NCBI GenBank assembly: GCA_905199755.1
Contig: CAJKHT010000008.1
Location: 1 to 52,571 of the forward strand
Source of the DNA: an uncultured Eubacteriales bacterium
GTDB taxonomy: Bacteria; Bacillota; Clostridia; UBA1381
Reading direction: 5' to 3'
DNA: 52,571 nt
The translations under genes were made by a program, and so were the position numbers. The notes below the pieces were generated by a model, which ran no database searches, was not told the DNA's origin, and worked only from the letters and a program-made list of their open reading frames with translations. Each line of letters begins with the position of its first letter. The first letter of the stretch is position 1. Positions 8,263-16,649 of this stretch are shown one piece after another.

Positions 8263-8289
8263 AAAGCCGTTTCGGAATGAAACGGCTTT
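8263..8289 (-). terminator. Intercistronic stem-loop between aroF and pheA
   Basis: An 11-bp perfect stem (8263-8273 with 8279-8289, loop of 5) starts 5 nt after the aroF stop codon. Read on the minus strand it is followed by ACTTAAAAGG, not a T tract, so it is more likely a partial terminator or an mRNA 3'-end stabiliser than a full stop. Confidence 0.5.
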
Positions 8290-8293
8290 ATGT

Positions 8294-9313
8294 TTACAAT
8301 AATATTTTGCCTACTGCCTTTGCAATCGGATCAAGCTCGTGCATAAGCTTAGCGAACTTTTCGGGTGTAAGTGACTGCGGACCGTCGGAAGCGGCTTTTG
8401 CCGGACAATTATGAACTTCGACCATAAGTCCGTCCGCACCTGCGGCAATTGCGGCCTTTGCTACGGCAGGAACGTATTTGTATGTTCCCGTTGCATGGCT
8501 GGGATCTCCGATTATCGGGAGGTGCGAAAGCTCCTTTGAAACGGGTATTGCACTTACATCAAAGGTGTTTCGTGTAGCTGTTTCATAGGTTCTTATACCT
8601 CTTTCGCAAAGGATAACTTTTTCGTTTCCCTCCGACATTATATATTCTGCCGCCATGAACCATTCTTCCATTGTTGATGCAAGTCCGCGCTTCAATAAAA
8701 TAGGCTTGTCACATTTTCCGACTTCACGGAGAAGCTTGAAATTCTGCATGTTTCTTGCACCGATCTGAATAATATCGGCATATGAAGCAACCAGCTCCAC
8801 ATCACGCGTATCGACAACCTCTGTACATATCGGCATATCAAGCTCTTTGCCGCTGTTGTACATGATTTTCAGACCGTCAGCTTCAAGTCCCTGGAATGAA
8901 TACGGCGATGAACGCGGTTTGAACGCGCCGCCTCTTAAAATATTCGCACCGGCTCCTTTAACTGCTCTCGATACTTCCGTGAACTGTTCCTGGCTCTCTA
9001 TAGCACAGGGACCTGCAAATACCGCCAGCTGTTTTCCGCCGACCTTAACGCCGTGTCCGACATCTATAATTGACTGTTCCGACTGAAGCTCCTTTGAAAC
9101 AAGCTTGTACGGTTTCATAATCGGCACAACATTTTCAACGCCGTTCATCATCAGCACTTCATTCATGCTTAGCAGGCGCTTATCACCGATTGCACCTATA
9201 ACTGTTTTCTTTTCGCCGTTTATCGGATGAGTCTGAAATCCAAAAGAGGCAAGCCTTTTCTCAACCTCCTCAATTTGCAATGCAGACGCATCGTCTTTCA
9301 TAATAATAATCAT
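8294..9313 (-). CDS. aroF: 3-deoxy-7-phosphoheptulonate (DAHP) synthase
   Basis: Catalyses the first step of the shikimate pathway, condensing phosphoenolpyruvate and erythrose 4-phosphate. It is 339 aa and of the type I-beta class with an N-terminal ferredoxin-like regulatory domain (residues 1-70) like Thermotoga and many Bacillota enzymes, where aromatic amino acids inhibit. The barrel carries GPCAIES (near residue 100), the GAFKPRSSPYSFQG loop (about 131-144), LLKRG and the GDPSHATG metal-binding segment. GAGG 5 nt before the ATG supports the start; an internal ATG four codons on is possible. A strong promoter lies at 9347-9375, and pheA follows. Confidence 0.95.
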   Translation of the reverse strand: MIIIMKDDASALQIEEVEKRLASFGFQTHPINGEKKTVIGAIGDKRLLSMNEVLMMNGVENVVPIMKPYKLVSKELQSEQSIIDVGHGVKVGGKQLAVFAGPCAIESQEQFTEVSRAVKGAGANILRGGAFKPRSSPYSFQGLEADGLKIMYNSGKELDMPICTEVVDTRDVELVASYADIIQIGARNMQNFKLLREVGKCDKPILLKRGLASTMEEWFMAAEYIMSEGNEKVILCERGIRTYETATRNTFDVSAIPVSKELSHLPIIGDPSHATGTYKYVPAVAKAAIAAGADGLMVEVHNCPAKAASDGPQSLTPEKFAKLMHELDPIAKAVGKILL

Positions 9314-9346
9314 GGAGCCTCACATCCTTAAAAATATATTAAATAA

Positions 9347-9375
9347 ATTATAACAAAACTACGGATTTTTTTCAA
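9347..9375 (-). promoter_or_regulatory. Sigma-A promoter of aroF-pheA
   Basis: On the minus strand, TTGAAA (9375-9370), a 17-nt spacer and TATAAT (9352-9347) with a TG extension. The leader would be about 25-30 nt, which leaves no room for a T-box or leader-peptide attenuator. Confidence 0.8.
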
Positions 9376-9446
9376 GTATCGTATTAGATAAAAATATGTT
9401 GCGGCACAGTACGTATTTTCGACAAATTACTTAGTAAAAATATATA

Positions 9447-10061
9447 TCAGCAGTTATCTTGCTGTGTGTCTTGCTCAGAATTATGCATTGTTGACTTAAA
9501 CTGGAAAACAGCTCCCAAAACGGCTGCAAACATACCCGGCACGGCATTGGCAAAAAATCCGAAACGGTTTTTTAAAAATGCGTAGATTGCCATGCCTATA
9601 AAAAGTCCGCCGAGCGCCGCAGTACATATTATGGTGTACGGACGAAAAGCCGTTATTGTAATTGCGCCCACGGCAGCAGCGGCGATAAGCCCCAAGATGA
9701 CCGATACGGCGGCAGGGGTAAAAAATCCGCATACCGTATACATGATAAGGAAAGCAATGAATGAGTTTATAACCAATGCTCCGGCAGTGTAGTATTTAAA
9801 AGCAAAAAACGAAAAAACGAACATCATTATAAGTGCCGTTATTATTTGCATTATAAGCGATATGGATGCATTGATTAAAAACTGCTCCGCAACAATTTTT
9901 GCAAAATTCATACCGAAAGAAAGACCGCACGCAATTCCTGCAGCGACAACAACTCCGCGGATAAGCTTAAATCCGGCAAAACATTCCGCCGCACCGATAA
10001 CCAAAAGGGAAATACATAAAAGAAAAAGCGAGAGTCCTGTAAAGTTTAAAAGAATTTCCAT
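9447..10061 (-). CDS. Multi-pass membrane protein (DUF4203/TMEM198-like)
   Basis: A 204-residue, strongly hydrophobic protein with about seven predicted membrane helices separated by very short loops. The regular small-residue-rich helices and GLIAAAAVGA-like segments resemble the DUF4203/TMEM198 family, whose function is unknown; this family call is from pattern memory only. The charged C-terminus (NSEQDTQQDN) is probably cytoplasmic. A GGAGGG ribosome binding site precedes the ATG, and an extended -10 promoter lies at 10086-10113. It is monocistronic: the genes on either side have their own promoters or a terminator. Confidence 0.7.
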   Translation of the reverse strand: MEILLNFTGLSLFLLCISLLVIGAAECFAGFKLIRGVVVAAGIACGLSFGMNFAKIVAEQFLINASISLIMQIITALIMMFVFSFFAFKYYTAGALVINSFIAFLIMYTVCGFFTPAAVSVILGLIAAAAVGAITITAFRPYTIICTAALGGLFIGMAIYAFLKNRFGFFANAVPGMFAAVLGAVFQFKSTMHNSEQDTQQDNC

Positions 10062-10085
10062 AATAATCCCTCCTTTGTTAAATTA

Positions 10086-10113
10086 ATTATAACATAAATT
10101 TCAGGAAAATCAA
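10086..10113 (-). promoter_or_regulatory. Extended -10 promoter of the membrane protein gene
   Basis: On the minus strand TTGATT (10113-10108), 16-nt spacer and TATAAT (10091-10086) preceded by TGT (TGTTATAAT). Confidence 0.7.
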
Positions 10114-10130
10114 ATTAAATTTTTATAAAC

Positions 10131-10172
10131 AAAAAATATGCACTTTAAAAGTATAAAACCTTTAAAGTGCAT
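10131..10172 (-). terminator. Intrinsic terminator after the bitopic membrane protein gene
   Basis: A 12-bp perfect stem (ATGCACTTTAAA at 10138-10149 with TTTAAAGTGCAT at 10161-10172). Read on the minus strand it is followed by ATTTTTTG, a good T tract. Confidence 0.85.
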
Positions 10173-10188
10173 ACCGATTTCGGGGTTG

Positions 10189-11427
10189 TTAAGAATTATC
10201 GTCACTGTATAATTTAATCCATAAAAGCGTAGCGAGCAGAATAACAGCCGCACCGCCGATACATGCCGACGGAATCCTTATTCTGCGGTCAAGCTTTTTT
10301 TCAATGTGGATTCTGGCTTTTCTTGCAGGCTTTGCTTCCTCTGTTTTCAAAGCCTTTATTGTTTTTCTTGATTTTTTATACAGCAGATTGTTTTTTAAAT
10401 ATTTCTCCTTTATTTCCGTAAGCTCCGAGCCGGAAAGCGGAATGCAGTCCGTGCGTATTTTCAAAAGCTGATAGCCGCCGTCCGCAACGTCCGTTTTGCG
10501 CAGCAGTGCATAATTGTAATATGAGCGGTCGGTCGAAAAACGCATATAGTATATCTCATCACCCAAATTGTAGAAATGAGTTATAAGATAGAATTTATCC
10601 GTTGCGTCAAGCGACTTGACGGCATGCTCATATTCCGCGATGCTGCCGTAATCGGATATATCAAAGCTTTTAAATCCTACCGCTCTTGCCGCCGCGGCTT
10701 CAAGCGCGGATTCGTCGTTTTTGTCCAGCCTGTCCGCAAAATTTTCAAGCAAAATGCTGTCTGCAGCGGAATTTTTCAGCGTGTCGTAAAAATCCGAAAG
10801 TGCCTTGTTGTAAAATGAAACATCAACATCACAGTTAAAATAGTATCTGTTAAAATCCATAATGCCGGTTTCGTTTACAAATTCGGGATTGTTCACATAT
10901 CTAAAAGCATCATTGCCTACGGCGGTGTAATATTCGGAATTACAAAGCTCGCCGTGACGGTATTCCTTATAAACAACATACTTTTTATTGTCCGTCCAGC
11001 CGAGCGAAAACTCACCGTTGCAATCTGTTATATCGTCATAATTCTTTTCAAGAATTGCAACCCGTTCCGCCTTTTTCAGATGCTCATTGTATTTCCAGAT
11101 ATGACATGATGCTGTCTGATACTTTGCCTCGGTAAGATATATCAACAAATACGGCGGAAGCGAGCTGTCAAGCTGAACGGTATCGCCGTAAATGACACCC
11201 GTGGTACCGTATTCCGAATCGGGAGAGCCGTGCGGATATTCGCTGCTTATCACCCCGTAGGTGCGGATATAATCATCAAGCACATATCCGTAGACCGAGG
11301 ACATTTTACCGATGTCAGTATCCGAATCCGCAAGCGGTATCGCTTGCAGCTGTGCGAGTGCGATGCTTACGGCACATAAGGCACACAAAAATCGCAATAT
11401 TCTGTTTTTCAAAAGCATCATCACCAC
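10189..11427 (-). CDS. Exported membrane-anchored protein of unknown function
   Basis: This 412-residue protein starts with a signal peptide or signal anchor (RFLCALCAVSIALAQLQAIP, residues about 11-30). A large extracytoplasmic domain of about 340 residues follows, then a basic stretch (about 345-378, many Lys/Arg) and a C-terminal membrane helix (about 381-405) with a short acidic tail. The extracellular part is rich in Tyr and Asp and shows no motif I recognise. The Lys/Arg-rich segment just before the final helix would normally face the cytoplasm, which makes the topology ambiguous. It has its own promoter (11471-11499) and terminator. No function is proposed. Confidence 0.7.
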   Translation of the reverse strand: MVMMLLKNRILRFLCALCAVSIALAQLQAIPLADSDTDIGKMSSVYGYVLDDYIRTYGVISSEYPHGSPDSEYGTTGVIYGDTVQLDSSLPPYLLIYLTEAKYQTASCHIWKYNEHLKKAERVAILEKNYDDITDCNGEFSLGWTDNKKYVVYKEYRHGELCNSEYYTAVGNDAFRYVNNPEFVNETGIMDFNRYYFNCDVDVSFYNKALSDFYDTLKNSAADSILLENFADRLDKNDESALEAAAARAVGFKSFDISDYGSIAEYEHAVKSLDATDKFYLITHFYNLGDEIYYMRFSTDRSYYNYALLRKTDVADGGYQLLKIRTDCIPLSGSELTEIKEKYLKNNLLYKKSRKTIKALKTEEAKPARKARIHIEKKLDRRIRIPSACIGGAAVILLATLLWIKLYSDDNS

Positions 11428-11470
11428 ACTTTGAAAAAATGATATAGGTTTACATAATTATAACATATAT

Positions 11471-11499
11471 ATTATAATCCCTGTTCTGTGACAATTCAA
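11471..11499 (-). promoter_or_regulatory. Promoter of the exported membrane-anchored protein gene
   Basis: On the minus strand TTGAAT (11499-11494), a 17-nt spacer and TATAAT (11476-11471). A second TATAAT with a TG extension lies at 11462-11457 and could be an alternative -10. Confidence 0.6.
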
Positions 11500-11586
11500 C
11501 TGTACCGTTATTAATCTTATGTAACAGTCAATTTACAATTATATACAAAATATGCGGTAGTTATGCACAATTTTCCGTTTTTTCTC

Positions 11587-11615
11587 TTTACAAAGGGAGT
11601 TTTTTGTAATATAAT
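11587..11615 (+). promoter_or_regulatory. Sigma-A promoter of argC-argB-proS
   Basis: TTTACA (11587-11592), a 17-nt spacer and TATAAT (11610-11615) lie 41 nt before the argC start, with AGGAG at 11642-11646. I saw no clear ARG-box palindrome. Confidence 0.75.
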
Positions 11616-11656
11616 ATAAAATTGTTGATTAATATATTTTTAGGAGATGTGGCGAT

Positions 11657-12694
11657 ATGATAAAAGCTGCGGTGCTGGGCGCAACGGGCTATGCCGGAAT
11701 AGAGCTTGTAAGGCTGTTAAGTATGCACCCTCAGACGGAGATTAAAATTCTAGGTTCGCAGAGCTTTGACGGACAGAGGATAAGCGAGGTTTATCCGAAT
11801 TTTAAGGGGATACTCGAAAAGGAATGTGAAAAAACGGATATTGACAAGGTTGCCGAATGTGATGTTGCATTTACGGCTTTGCCGCACGGTGCGTCAAAGG
11901 AGGTTATTCCCGAGATTATAAAGCGCGGTGTGAAAGTAATTGATTTGAGCGGTGATTTCAGATATGACGATGTAAGCGTTTATGAAAAATGGTACGGTCA
12001 GAAACATTCATCGCCGGAATTGCTTAAAGAATCTGTTTACGGTATGCCGGAGCTTTACAGAGATAAAATTAAAAATGCACGCCTTATAGGAAATCCGGGA
12101 TGCTATACAACATGCTCGATACTGGGAACGGTGCCGCTTTTAAAGAGCGGAGTCGGAAGCAGTGAAAATATAATAGTAGATGCAAAATCAGGTGTTACGG
12201 GTGCAGGCAGAGGGCTGTCACAGCAGGTACATTTCTGCGAGTGTACTGAGAATATGAAAGCATATAAGGTGGCGACTCACAGACATACCTCGGAAATTGA
12301 ACAGGAGCTGTCGCATGCGGCAGGATGTGATGTGATGATTTCATTCACACCGCATCTTATTCCGGTAAAGCGCGGTATTCTTGCGACGATATATGTAAAT
12401 CTGAATAAAAACTGCACTACCGAGGAACTGACACAGCTTTACAAGGAATTTTACAAGGATGAATTTTTCGTACGAGTTAAGGATGCCGGTGTACTGCCCG
12501 AGACGAAGCATGTTGCAGGTTCAAACTTTGTCGACATCGGAATTGTGGCTGATGAAAGACTGCAGAGAGCAGTTGTTGTATCCGCGCTCGATAACATTTT
12601 CAAGGGTGCTGCCGGACAGGCGGTGCAGAATATGAATATCATGTTCGGACTTGACGAAAAAACAGGAATAGCCAATCCCGGCTTTTACTTATAA
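11657..12694 (+). CDS. argC: N-acetyl-gamma-glutamyl-phosphate reductase ArgC
   Basis: Reduces N-acetylglutamyl phosphate to the semialdehyde with NADPH, the third step of arginine biosynthesis (345 aa). The N-terminal Rossmann loop is GATGYAGIEL (residues about 8-17), and the catalytic cysteine lies in GNPGCYTT near residue 149. HRHTSEIEQEL and the C-terminal NMNIMFGLDE segments are typical of the family. AGGAG lies 10 nt before the ATG. argB follows after 29 nt, giving the two central enzymes of the acetylated pathway together; argJ and argD are not in the window. Confidence 0.96.
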   Translation: MIKAAVLGATGYAGIELVRLLSMHPQTEIKILGSQSFDGQRISEVYPNFKGILEKECEKTDIDKVAECDVAFTALPHGASKEVIPEIIKRGVKVIDLSGDFRYDDVSVYEKWYGQKHSSPELLKESVYGMPELYRDKIKNARLIGNPGCYTTCSILGTVPLLKSGVGSSENIIVDAKSGVTGAGRGLSQQVHFCECTENMKAYKVATHRHTSEIEQELSHAAGCDVMISFTPHLIPVKRGILATIYVNLNKNCTTEELTQLYKEFYKDEFFVRVKDAGVLPETKHVAGSNFVDIGIVADERLQRAVVVSALDNIFKGAAGQAVQNMNIMFGLDEKTGIANPGFYL

Positions 12695-12723
12695 CAAAAT
12701 ATCAGACAGGTGTTGATTATAAA

Positions 12724-13596
12724 ATGGAAAAACTTATAAAAAAAGCGGAAATACTTATTGAAGCCTTGCCGTATATGCAGAAATTCAGCGGAAAAACCGT
12801 TGTAATCAAATACGGCGGCAATGCTATGGTAAATGAGGAGCTTAAGCACTCCGTTATGGAGGATATAACGCTGATGAAATTTATCGGATTAAATCCGATT
12901 GTGGTTCACGGCGGAGGCCCGGATATTTCAAAAGCGCTTGATGAAAAGGGCGTAAAGAGTAATTTTGTGAATGGTCTGCGTGTGACGGACGAAATAACAA
13001 TGCAGACGGCGCAGCAGGTGCTTGTCGGAAAGACAAACAAGGAAATAGTTGCCATGCTCAATGCGGCAGGCGGACGCGCTGTCGGTATAAGCGGTATTGA
13101 CGGCAGTTTTATAGAATGTAAAAAGCAGTATACCGAGGTTGACGGAAAAAAGGTTGATATAGGATATGTCGGAGATATAGTGGAGGTAAAGCGTCCGCTT
13201 ATCGACCTTTTAAGCAATGACCAGTGGATACCCGTAATTGCACCGATAGGAACAGATAAGGAAGGCAACAGCTATAACATAAATGCTGATACCGTAGCAT
13301 CTGCCGTTGCGGCGGCGATTCAGGCGGAAAAGCTTATTCTGCTTACCGATGTTGAGGGAATAAAAGGCGAAAACGGAGAAATTGTCTATGAGGCTTCGGA
13401 GGACGATATACACGAAATGCTTGACAGCGGAACAATCAGCGGAGGTATGATTCCGAAAGTGCTCGGCTGTATGGATGCAATTGATGCCGGTGTTGCAGGT
13501 GTGCATATTATTGATGGACGTATTCCACATTGTCTTCTTCTTGAAATATTTACAAGAACCGGAATCGGAACTATGATAAAGGGTGAAAAATATTAA
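12724..13596 (+). CDS. argB: Acetylglutamate kinase ArgB
   Basis: Phosphorylates N-acetylglutamate, the step before ArgC (290 aa, amino acid kinase family). The KYGGNAM phosphate loop is near residue 26, VVHGGGPDISKAL near residue 60, and LLTDVEGI near residue 205. The N-terminal helix before the core (residues 1-20) is the kind that allows hexamer formation and arginine inhibition in other enzymes, so feedback control is likely but not proven. It follows argC and precedes proS by about 35 nt, so the three are probably co-transcribed. Confidence 0.96.
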   Translation: MEKLIKKAEILIEALPYMQKFSGKTVVIKYGGNAMVNEELKHSVMEDITLMKFIGLNPIVVHGGGPDISKALDEKGVKSNFVNGLRVTDEITMQTAQQVLVGKTNKEIVAMLNAAGGRAVGISGIDGSFIECKKQYTEVDGKKVDIGYVGDIVEVKRPLIDLLSNDQWIPVIAPIGTDKEGNSYNINADTVASAVAAAIQAEKLILLTDVEGIKGENGEIVYEASEDDIHEMLDSGTISGGMIPKVLGCMDAIDAGVAGVHIIDGRIPHCLLLEIFTRTGIGTMIKGEKY

Positions 13597-13631
13597 ATGT
13601 GCATTTAGTCACGGAAAGGAATAATATAATT

Positions 13632-15338
13632 ATGAGAATGTCAAAACTACTGATGCCGACGCTCAGAGAGGTGCCGTCAGAGGCTGAAATCACAAGCCAT
13701 AAGCTTATGTTAAGAGCCGGAATGATAAGACGGCTTGCTGCAGGAATTTATTCGTATCTGCCGTTGGGATTAAGAAGCGAAAAAAAGGCGGAGCAGATTG
13801 TAAGAGAGGAAATGGACAGAGCGGGAGCGCAGGAGCTTTTAATGGCGGCTCTGCTGCCTGCCGAGGCTTATCAGGCATCGGGACGCTGGGAAGTGTTTGG
13901 CCCGAATATGTTTAAGCTAAAGGACAGAAACGACAGAGATTTCTGTCTCGGCCCTACACATGAAGAGCTGTTTACCCAGACTGTTATTGATAATGTAAAG
14001 TCATATAAGGAATACCCGATGACTCTCTATCAGATTCAGACAAAGTACCGTGACGAAAGCCGTCCGAGATTCGGACTTATGCGCGGACGCGAGTTTGTCA
14101 TGAAGGACGCATACAGCTTTGACCTTGACGAAAAGGGACTTGATGAATCGTATAAAAAAATGTATGAGGCATACTGCCGCATATTTACGAGAATGGGACT
14201 TGATTTTACCGTTGTTGATGCTGACAGCGGCGCAATGGGCGGCAGCGGCAGCCAGGAATTTATGGTAAAATCACCCGTGGGTGAGGACGGTATTGCGTAC
14301 TGTGACAGTTGCGGATATGCCGCAAACTATGAGAAATGCGAGTGCATACCTGCCGAAAAGGAATATTCGGGCGAATTGCTTGAAATGGAAAAGACGCATA
14401 CCCCGAAAGCTCATACAATTGAGGAGCTTGTTGATTTTCTCGGTATGGAGGCAAGTGACTTTGCAAAGACGATTATATACAAGGCAGATGACAAGTATGT
14501 AGCGGCTATGGTAAGAGGTGACAGAGAGGTAAATGAAGTAAAGCTCAAGAACCTTGTCGGCTGTATTGACGATGTTGAGCTTGCACAGCCGCATATAGTA
14601 AGAGAGCTTACTCATGCCGAGGTGGGTTTTGCAGGTCCGGTAGGTCTTGACATTCCCGTTTATGCCGATAAAGAGGTTGCATTGATGAAGAATTTTGTTG
14701 TCGGTGCAAATGAAACGGATATGCATTATAAAAACGTTAATATTAACAGAGACTTTACACCGACAGTTGTTGCCGATATACGTGTGGTTGAAGAGGGTGA
14801 CAAATGCCCGAAATGCGGAAAGCCGATTAAGACTGCACAGGGAATAGAGGTAGGACATATATTTAAGCTCGGTACAAAATATTCCGAAGCACTGGGACTT
14901 AAATATCTTGATGAAAACGGAAAGAGCAATACCGTTATAATGGGTTGCTACGGAATAGGTGTTACACGTTGCCTGTCAGCGGCGATAGAGCAGTGCAATG
15001 ATGAAAACGGAATTATCTGGCCGGTTCCGCTGGCACCGTATCACGCTATTGTCATTCCGGCAAACCATAAAAGCGAAGAACAGGTGGAAATGGCGGAAAG
15101 GCTTTATAAGGAGCTTACCGAAGCAGGTATTGAAACGCTTATAGACGATAGAGCGGAGCGGGCCGGAGTCAAGTTCAAGGACGCAGACCTTATCGGTATT
15201 CCTGTAAGGATTGTTGTCGGAAAGAAGTGCGGCGAGGGTATCGTCGAATATAAGGAAAGACGTATGGAAAGTGCAACAGACAAAACCTATGAACAGGCTA
15301 AGAATGATGTTATTGAATTTATAAAGTCAAATCTGTAA
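13632..15338 (+). CDS. proS: Prolyl-tRNA synthetase ProS
   Basis: Charges tRNA-Pro (568 aa, bacterial class II type with a cis-editing domain). Class II motifs are present: motif 1 around the MIRRLAAGIYSYLPLG segment, motif 2 around YRDESRPRFGLMRGREF, and motif 3 as GIGVTR near residue 440. The inserted YbaK-like editing domain spans about residues 225-400, and a CPKCGKPI zinc-like pair follows it. The ATG at 13632 gives the family N-terminus MRMSKLLMPT and is preceded by GGAAAGGA (13613-13620). An in-frame ATG 11 codons earlier adds residues unlike the family. Its leader shares a 24-nt motif with two other genes in this window. Confidence 0.96.
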   Translation: MRMSKLLMPTLREVPSEAEITSHKLMLRAGMIRRLAAGIYSYLPLGLRSEKKAEQIVREEMDRAGAQELLMAALLPAEAYQASGRWEVFGPNMFKLKDRNDRDFCLGPTHEELFTQTVIDNVKSYKEYPMTLYQIQTKYRDESRPRFGLMRGREFVMKDAYSFDLDEKGLDESYKKMYEAYCRIFTRMGLDFTVVDADSGAMGGSGSQEFMVKSPVGEDGIAYCDSCGYAANYEKCECIPAEKEYSGELLEMEKTHTPKAHTIEELVDFLGMEASDFAKTIIYKADDKYVAAMVRGDREVNEVKLKNLVGCIDDVELAQPHIVRELTHAEVGFAGPVGLDIPVYADKEVALMKNFVVGANETDMHYKNVNINRDFTPTVVADIRVVEEGDKCPKCGKPIKTAQGIEVGHIFKLGTKYSEALGLKYLDENGKSNTVIMGCYGIGVTRCLSAAIEQCNDENGIIWPVPLAPYHAIVIPANHKSEEQVEMAERLYKELTEAGIETLIDDRAERAGVKFKDADLIGIPVRIVVGKKCGEGIVEYKERRMESATDKTYEQAKNDVIEFIKSNL

Positions 15339-15360
15339 ATTTATTTAAGGAGGGCAGTTC

Positions 15361-15546
15361 ATGAGAAAATTATACAAGTCGCGTATCGACAGAAAGCTAT
15401 GCGGTGTGTGCGGAGGAATTGCCGAGTATTTTAATATTGATTCAACTATTGTAAGGCTGATATGGGCAGCGCTCGTACTGTGTGTCGGTACGGGAGTTCT
15501 GGCATATATTGTTGCGGCGCTGGTGATACCCGACAGTCCGTATTAA
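15361..15546 (+). CDS. Small PspC-domain membrane protein
   Basis: A 61-residue protein consisting almost only of a PspC domain: basic N-terminus (KLYKSRIDRKLCGVCGG), the IAEYFNIDSTIVRLIWA segment, and one hydrophobic helix (about residues 35-54) ending VIPDSP. The family is linked to envelope stress and, in many Bacillota, occurs as stand-alone small membrane proteins of unknown role. An AAGGAGGGC site lies just upstream of the ATG, and proS ends 22 nt before. The intrinsic terminator just after it ends the argC operon. Confidence 0.88.
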   Translation: MRKLYKSRIDRKLCGVCGGIAEYFNIDSTIVRLIWAALVLCVGTGVLAYIVAALVIPDSPY

Positions 15547-15550
15547 ACAA

Positions 15551-15586
15551 AAAAGCGATGTAAATTGATTTTTTACATCGCTTTTT
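15551..15586 (+). terminator. Intrinsic terminator ending the argC-argB-proS-pspC operon
   Basis: 14-bp stem (AAAAGCGATGTAAA at 15551-15564 with its complement at 15572-15585), loop of 7, with the T run at the end of the right arm. Confidence 0.85.
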
Positions 15587-15670
15587 GCATAAACAGGAAT
15601 ATTTTATGCATATATAATAGTATAACTCGGACGCATAAGCGATCTGCCATGAAAGGGGTTACGGTTATAT

Positions 15671-16546
15671 ATGAAAAAATATTTTCTGTCCGCCAATACA
15701 TCGGCGGGATATGTAAGCTTTTATGATGAAACGGTAAAAAAACTCAGCTGTATTTATACGGTTACGGAGGAAACGCCTCAAAAGGAATCCGAAGAAATTT
15801 TTGCGCTTGCCGAAAAATACGGTGCGGATGAAATAATTTTAAATCCGATGAATACAAGGCTTGCAATGGGGTGTGTTATAAGCAGACAAAATGCGGGAGT
15901 ATTCGGTGCGTCGCTGAAAAATCCTATTGCACTTAATGAAAATCATCGCGGATTGTATAAAGCATACGGCGAGGCGAAGCAGATACATGATGAGTGGGAA
16001 AAAATATATATAGCCAATATGGATACGGAAAAGCTGAATAAATATTGTGACGAGATAATATATGAGCATCTCAATGACAGGTACGGCAGCGGCAGCGGAA
16101 TAAATTTCAACAGATTTTTCGGCTCGTCCACACCCGAAACTCCTGTGAATTTCATAGATGAGCTGACGGAGGATTTGGAAACAAGATGCTTTATAAAAGG
16201 CCGCCCGGGAACAGGAAAATCAACGTTTTTAAAAAAATTCCGTGATGATGCCATAAGCCGCGGATTTGATACGGAAACCTATTATTGCAGCTTTGATCCG
16301 AACAGTCTTGATATGGTGGTTATCCGTGAGCTGTCGCTGTGTATATTTGATTCGACAGCGCCGCATGAGAAATTTCCTGCCGACAGCAGGGACAGTATAC
16401 TTGATTTCTATGAGGGAGCGGGACTCGGCGGAGTTGACGAAAAATATGCGGAGGAGCTTAAAAGAATTTCGGATGCATATAATAAAAAAATGCAGGAGGG
16501 AAAGAGCTTTCTTAAAAAGCTTTGTGAAGAAACGGAGAATGAATAA
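15671..16546 (+). CDS. P-loop ATPase-like protein with a degenerate first half
   Basis: A 291-residue cytoplasmic protein. A clear Walker A loop, GRPGTGKS, lies at about residues 177-184, followed by a CSFDPNSLDMVVI segment and an IFDSTAPHE segment. This pattern resembles a Bacillota ATPase family (PRK06851-like in my memory) that carries two such P-loop domains in tandem. The N-terminus (YFLSANTSAGYVSFYDE) matches the start of that family's first domain, but where the first P-loop is expected the sequence reads YTVTEETPQKESEEI, so it is lost. The protein is also shorter than the roughly 365 residues I recall for the family. AAAGGGG lies 13 nt before the ATG. Function is unknown. Confidence 0.7.
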   Translation: MKKYFLSANTSAGYVSFYDETVKKLSCIYTVTEETPQKESEEIFALAEKYGADEIILNPMNTRLAMGCVISRQNAGVFGASLKNPIALNENHRGLYKAYGEAKQIHDEWEKIYIANMDTEKLNKYCDEIIYEHLNDRYGSGSGINFNRFFGSSTPETPVNFIDELTEDLETRCFIKGRPGTGKSTFLKKFRDDAISRGFDTETYYCSFDPNSLDMVVIRELSLCIFDSTAPHEKFPADSRDSILDFYEGAGLGGVDEKYAEELKRISDAYNKKMQEGKSFLKKLCEETENE

Positions 16547-16547
16547 A

Positions 16548-16589
16548 ATATGCCGCAGTATCACAATGACGGTACTGCGGCATATTTTT
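16548..16589 (+). terminator. Intrinsic terminator after the P-loop ATPase gene
   Basis: 13-bp stem (16548-16560 with 16573-16585), 12-nt loop, followed by TTTTG. Confidence 0.85.
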
Positions 16590-16590
16590 G

Positions 16591-16619
16591 TTTACATTAA
16601 AGGAAATATATGCTATAAT
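16591..16619 (+). promoter_or_regulatory. Extended -10 promoter of the stalk-domain protein gene
   Basis: TTTACA (16591-16596), 17-nt spacer and TATAAT (16614-16619) with TGC before it (TGCTATAAT), placed right after the preceding terminator. Confidence 0.8.
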
Positions 16620-16649
16620 AAAAGCAAATCGGCAGAATGGAGGAAGCAA

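Noticed and set aside
11428..11656. Search for a riboswitch or ARG box before argC
   Set aside because: Only two divergent promoters and A/T-rich sequence were seen; no convincing operator or aptamer.
16266..16649. Upstream extension of the stalk-domain gene overlapping the P-loop ATPase gene
   Set aside because: A terminator, a strong promoter, a ribosome binding site and a signal peptide all point to the ATG at 16650.
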